Shown piece after piece: positions 61,483 to 64,000 of a stretch of DNA of 64,000 bases. Every line of letters begins with the position of its first letter. Position 1 is the first letter of the stretch. The stretch comes from Hyphomicrobiales bacterium. GTDB taxonomy: Bacteria; Pseudomonadota; Alphaproteobacteria; Rhizobiales; Beijerinckiaceae. Under the pieces are notes generated by a model. That model did not search any database. It was not told the DNA's origin and worked only from the letters and a program-made list of their open reading frames with translations. The stretch covers positions 124,001 through 188,000 of the forward strand of contig UBNE01000009.1 of assembly GCA_900466745.1 (NCBI GenBank), written 5' to 3'. The position numbers and the translations under genes are program-made.

Positions 61483-62766
61483 ATGAGCAACGACAGCTAT
61501 CACAAGGACCGGATCGCCAACCGCAAGCTGCATCCCGAGACGCTGATGATGGGATTCGGCTATTCGCCGGCCATGTCGGAAGGCTCGCTGAAGCCGCCGG
61601 TGTTCCTGACCTCGACCTTCGTCTTCGAGAACGCCCAGCAGGGCAAGGACTTCTTCGACCTGACGGCGGGGCGCCGCCAGCTCCGGCCGGGCGAGAAATC
61701 CGGCCTCGTCTATTCCCGCTTCAACCACCCGAACATGGAGATCCTCGAGGATCGCCTGGCGATCTGGGACGAGGCCGAGAAATGCGCCGTCTTCGCCTCC
61801 GGCATGGCGGCGATCGCGACGACCTGCTTCGCCTTCCTGCGCCCCGGCGACACCATCATCCATTCGCGCCCGCTCTATGGCGGCACCGAGACGCTGCTGA
61901 AGAACCAGATGGGCGCCTTCGGCATCACCCCCTTTGGCTTCACCGACGGGCTCGACGTGACGCAGATGCGGGCGGTCGCCGAGGCCGCCGCCGCCAAGGG
62001 CCGCGTCGCGATGATTCTGGTCGAGACCCCGGCCAACCCGACCAACGGGCTGGTCGACCTGGCCGCCTGCAAGCAGATCGCCGACGAACTCGGCCGGTCG
62101 CAGGGCCACCGCCCGCCGGTCGTGGTCGACAACACGCTGCTCGGCCCGAAATACCAGAAGCCGCTGAAGCTCGGCGCCGACCTCACCCTGCTGTCGCTGA
62201 CCAAATATGTCGGCGGCCATTCCGACCTCGTCGGCGGCTCGATCAGCGGTTCCGAGGCGCTGGTCCGGCAGGTCAAGGGCTGGCGCGGCTCGCTCGGCAC
62301 GCAGCTCGATCCGAATTCCTGCTGGATGCTGATGCGCTCGCTGGAGACGCTCGACATCCGCATGAGCCGCGCCAACGAGAATGCGAGGCTCGTCGCCGAT
62401 TACCTGGAGAGCCATCCCAAGGTGGCGAAGGTGCATTATCTCGGCAATCTCAAGGCGGGCGATCCGCGCAAGGCCGTCTTCGACCGGCAATGCGTCGAGC
62501 CCGGCTCGACCTTCGCCTTCGACGTCAAGGGCGGCGAGAAGGAGGCTTTCGCGCTGCTCGACAACCTCCAGATCATGAAGCTCGCGGTCAGCCTCGGCGG
62601 CACCGAGACGCTGGTCTCCCATCCCGCCGCCATGACCCATTCCGGCGTCGCCAGGGAACTGCGCGAGGAGATCGGCCTGACCGACGCCCTGATCCGCATC
62701 TCGGTCGGCATCGAGAACATCGAGGATCTGATCTCGGATCTGGCCCAGGCCTTCGAGGCGGTGTGA
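61483..62766 (+). CDS. Cys/Met-metabolism PLP enzyme (methionine gamma-lyase-like)
   Basis: A 427-residue member of the cystathionine gamma-synthase/methionine gamma-lyase family. The PLP lysine is Lys241 in LLSLTKYVGGHSDLVGG. YSRFNHPNMEILEDRLAIWD, FASGMAAIATTCFAFLRPGDTII and ETPANPTNGLVDLAA are family motifs. SLGGTETLVSHPAAMTHSG near the end is typical. It starts at ATG 61483 with AAGGAGG. It either splits methionine to 2-oxobutyrate, methanethiol and ammonia or acts in transsulfuration. The neighbouring divergent Lrp regulator favours a catabolic role. Confidence 0.88.
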   Translation: MSNDSYHKDRIANRKLHPETLMMGFGYSPAMSEGSLKPPVFLTSTFVFENAQQGKDFFDLTAGRRQLRPGEKSGLVYSRFNHPNMEILEDRLAIWDEAEKCAVFASGMAAIATTCFAFLRPGDTIIHSRPLYGGTETLLKNQMGAFGITPFGFTDGLDVTQMRAVAEAAAAKGRVAMILVETPANPTNGLVDLAACKQIADELGRSQGHRPPVVVDNTLLGPKYQKPLKLGADLTLLSLTKYVGGHSDLVGGSISGSEALVRQVKGWRGSLGTQLDPNSCWMLMRSLETLDIRMSRANENARLVADYLESHPKVAKVHYLGNLKAGDPRKAVFDRQCVEPGSTFAFDVKGGEKEAFALLDNLQIMKLAVSLGGTETLVSHPAAMTHSGVARELREEIGLTDALIRISVGIENIEDLISDLAQAFEAV

Positions 62767-62960
62767 AGCCAACGGGCCGTCCGGCCGGGGCGCCGTCGCG
62801 GGATTTGCACGCCCCGCAACCGCGCTTCGGCCGGCTTCGCGGCGCCGTTTCTGCCTTCTCCGTCATGCCTGTGCGTGACCGTCCGGCTTATCAATCGGCA
62901 TGTTGATGCCGAAGGGAAAGCTGATAGCGTGCGCGCGCCTGAGCGTGATGGAGGGGCAGA

Positions 62961-64000
62961 TTGGGTAAGACGACGAAACGACTGACCGAGGCGATCGCGG
63001 CCTGCGCGATCGGATTGGGACTTCTCGCCGCGCCGGCCGCGGCACAGGACAAGCAACTGCGGATCTTCAACTGGTCCGACTATGTCGATCCCGAGGTGCT
63101 CGACGCCTTCAAGAAGGAAACCGGGATCACCGTCGTCTACGACACCTTCGACCAGATGGAGACGGTCGAGACCAAGCTTCTCGCCGGCAAGACCGGCTAT
63201 GACCTGATCGTCGTCACCGCCTCCTTCCTGCCGCGCCATATCCCGCTCGGGCTCTATCAGCCGGTCGACAAGGCCAAGGTGCCGAATCTCAGGAACATCT
63301 GGCCCGAGATCCAGAACCGGCTCGCCAAATACGACCCCGGCAACACCTACGCCGTGAACTACATGTGGGGCACCACGGGGATCGGCTACAACGTCGCCAA
63401 GATCAAGGAGCGGCTCGGCCCCGATGCGGTGGTCGATAGCTGGAAGATCGTCTTCGAGCCGGAGCAGCTCAAGAAGCTCTCCAATTGCGGCGTCCATGTG
63501 CTGGACGCGACCGAGGAGATGTTCCCGGCGGCGCTGCGCTATCTCGGCCTCGACCCGGATTCGAAGAAGGAGGCCGATCTCAACAAGGCCGGCGAGTTGC
63601 TGCGCAAGATCAGGCCCTATATCCAGAAGTTCCACTCCTCCGAATACATCAACGCGCTGGCGAACGGCGACATCTGCCTCGCCGTCGGCTATTCGGGCGA
63701 CATCCTGCAGGCCAAGAAGCGTGCCGAGGAGGCCAAGAACGGCGTCGAGCTCGCCTATGCCATCCCGAAGGAGGGCGCGCTGATGTGGTTCGATTCCTTC
63801 GTGATCCCGAAGGATGCCGGCAATGTCGATGCCGCGCTGAAGTTCATCGACTTCGTCAACCGGCCCGAGATGGCGGCGAAGAACTCGGACTTCATCCAGT
63901 ACGCCAACGGCAACATCGCCTCGAAGCCGCTCCTCTCCGCCGCCGTGCGCGACAATCCGGGCATCTACCCCTCGGACGAGGTGATGAAGCTGCTCTATAC
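62961..64000 (+). CDS. Polyamine ABC importer substrate-binding protein (PotF-like), partial
   Basis: The first 346 codons are in the window and the 3' end lies outside. The proposed start is TTG 62961, with GGAGGGG a few bases before it; the ATG at 62948 is in another frame. The signal runs from residue 8 to about 30 and ends AAPAAAQD. The mature protein starts KQLRIFNWSDYVDPEVLDAFKKETGI, the classical putrescine/spermidine-binder opening, with YAVNYMWGTTGIGYN in the middle and GYSGD, ligand-contact segments of PotF/PotD. It would bind putrescine-like amines. The transport genes probably follow outside the window. Confidence 0.9.
   Translation, partial: MGKTTKRLTEAIAACAIGLGLLAAPAAAQDKQLRIFNWSDYVDPEVLDAFKKETGITVVYDTFDQMETVETKLLAGKTGYDLIVVTASFLPRHIPLGLYQPVDKAKVPNLRNIWPEIQNRLAKYDPGNTYAVNYMWGTTGIGYNVAKIKERLGPDAVVDSWKIVFEPEQLKKLSNCGVHVLDATEEMFPAALRYLGLDPDSKKEADLNKAGELLRKIRPYIQKFHSSEYINALANGDICLAVGYSGDILQAKKRAEEAKNGVELAYAIPKEGALMWFDSFVIPKDAGNVDAALKFIDFVNRPEMAAKNSDFIQYANGNIASKPLLSAAVRDNPGIYPSDEVMKLLY

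Overview
High-GC alphaproteobacterial chromosome segment, densely coded, with no rRNA, tRNA, phage, insertion sequence or CRISPR array seen. The best guess is a member of Hyphomicrobiales, possibly Bosea-like. The guess rests on a giant growth-pole-ring (GPR/RgsE-type) protein, a rhizobial-type asparaginase, an Mla system with a STAS-MlaE fusion, a TIGR03808-type Tat protein, and three families of short palindromic repeats of the kind scattered through these genomes. The species assignment is inference.

Layout. 1-9.6 kb: end of an amidase, a peptide/nickel-type ABC importer (binding protein and two permeases, no ATPase in view), an N-carbamoyl-D-amino-acid hydrolase, a dihydroorotase-like metallohydrolase, a GNAT acetyltransferase, a RidA protein coupled to a D-threonine-aldolase-like PLP enzyme, and a DUF1028 protein. 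This looks like uptake and breakdown of amide, carbamoyl or D-amino-acid compounds. 9.8-16 kb: gamma-glutamyltransferase (leftward), a four-carbon acid sugar kinase-like gene, and the malonate pair matA-matB. 16-18.1 kb: an MBL-fold hydrolase, then an FMN reductase divergent from soxR across a recognisable SoxR box. 18.1-21.8 kb: a creatininase-family amidohydrolase divergent from an NMT1/ThiY-type ABC importer.

21.8-27.6 kb: an unknown helical protein, the four-gene Mla-type lipid transport operon (STAS-MlaE, MlaF, MlaD, auxiliary lipoprotein), and a small DnaB/RecA-like ATPase. 27.8-33.9 kb: one 2035-residue GPR/RgsE-like membrane protein. Its middle is a gapless array of 56 twenty-two-residue units. 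A short Hpt phosphotransfer gene diverges from it across a possible CtrA box. 34.6-37.9 kb: ferredoxin, universal stress protein, a small membrane protein, a CoxE-like VWA protein and HU.

38.2-49.2 kb: a purine scavenging block. A leftward seven-gene run xdhA-xdhB-xdhC-ATPase-permease-permease-binding protein (BMP-type nucleoside/purine importer) diverges from guanine deaminase. xdhA carries a palindromic repeat inserted in frame. 49.3-57.6 kb: D-amino-acid aminotransferase-like, NADP-malic enzyme with a phosphotransacetylase-like tail, a stand-alone AsnC ligand-binding domain, an alpha/beta hydrolase divergent from an asparaginase, a right-handed beta-helix Tat protein, and MeaB. 57.7-60.9 kb: three alpha/beta hydrolases in a row, two of them DUF900 lipoproteins. 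60.9-64 kb: an Lrp/AsnC regulator divergent from a methionine-gamma-lyase-like enzyme, then a polyamine-binding protein cut by the window end.

The common thread is nitrogen scavenging: peptides/amides, D-amino acids, purines, asparagine, sulfur amino acids and polyamines. It is interrupted by a cell-envelope and polar-growth section (22-34 kb). No clearly new multi-gene system was found. The most unusual objects are the giant repeat protein, the in-frame repeat in xdhA and the SoxR-controlled divergent promoter.
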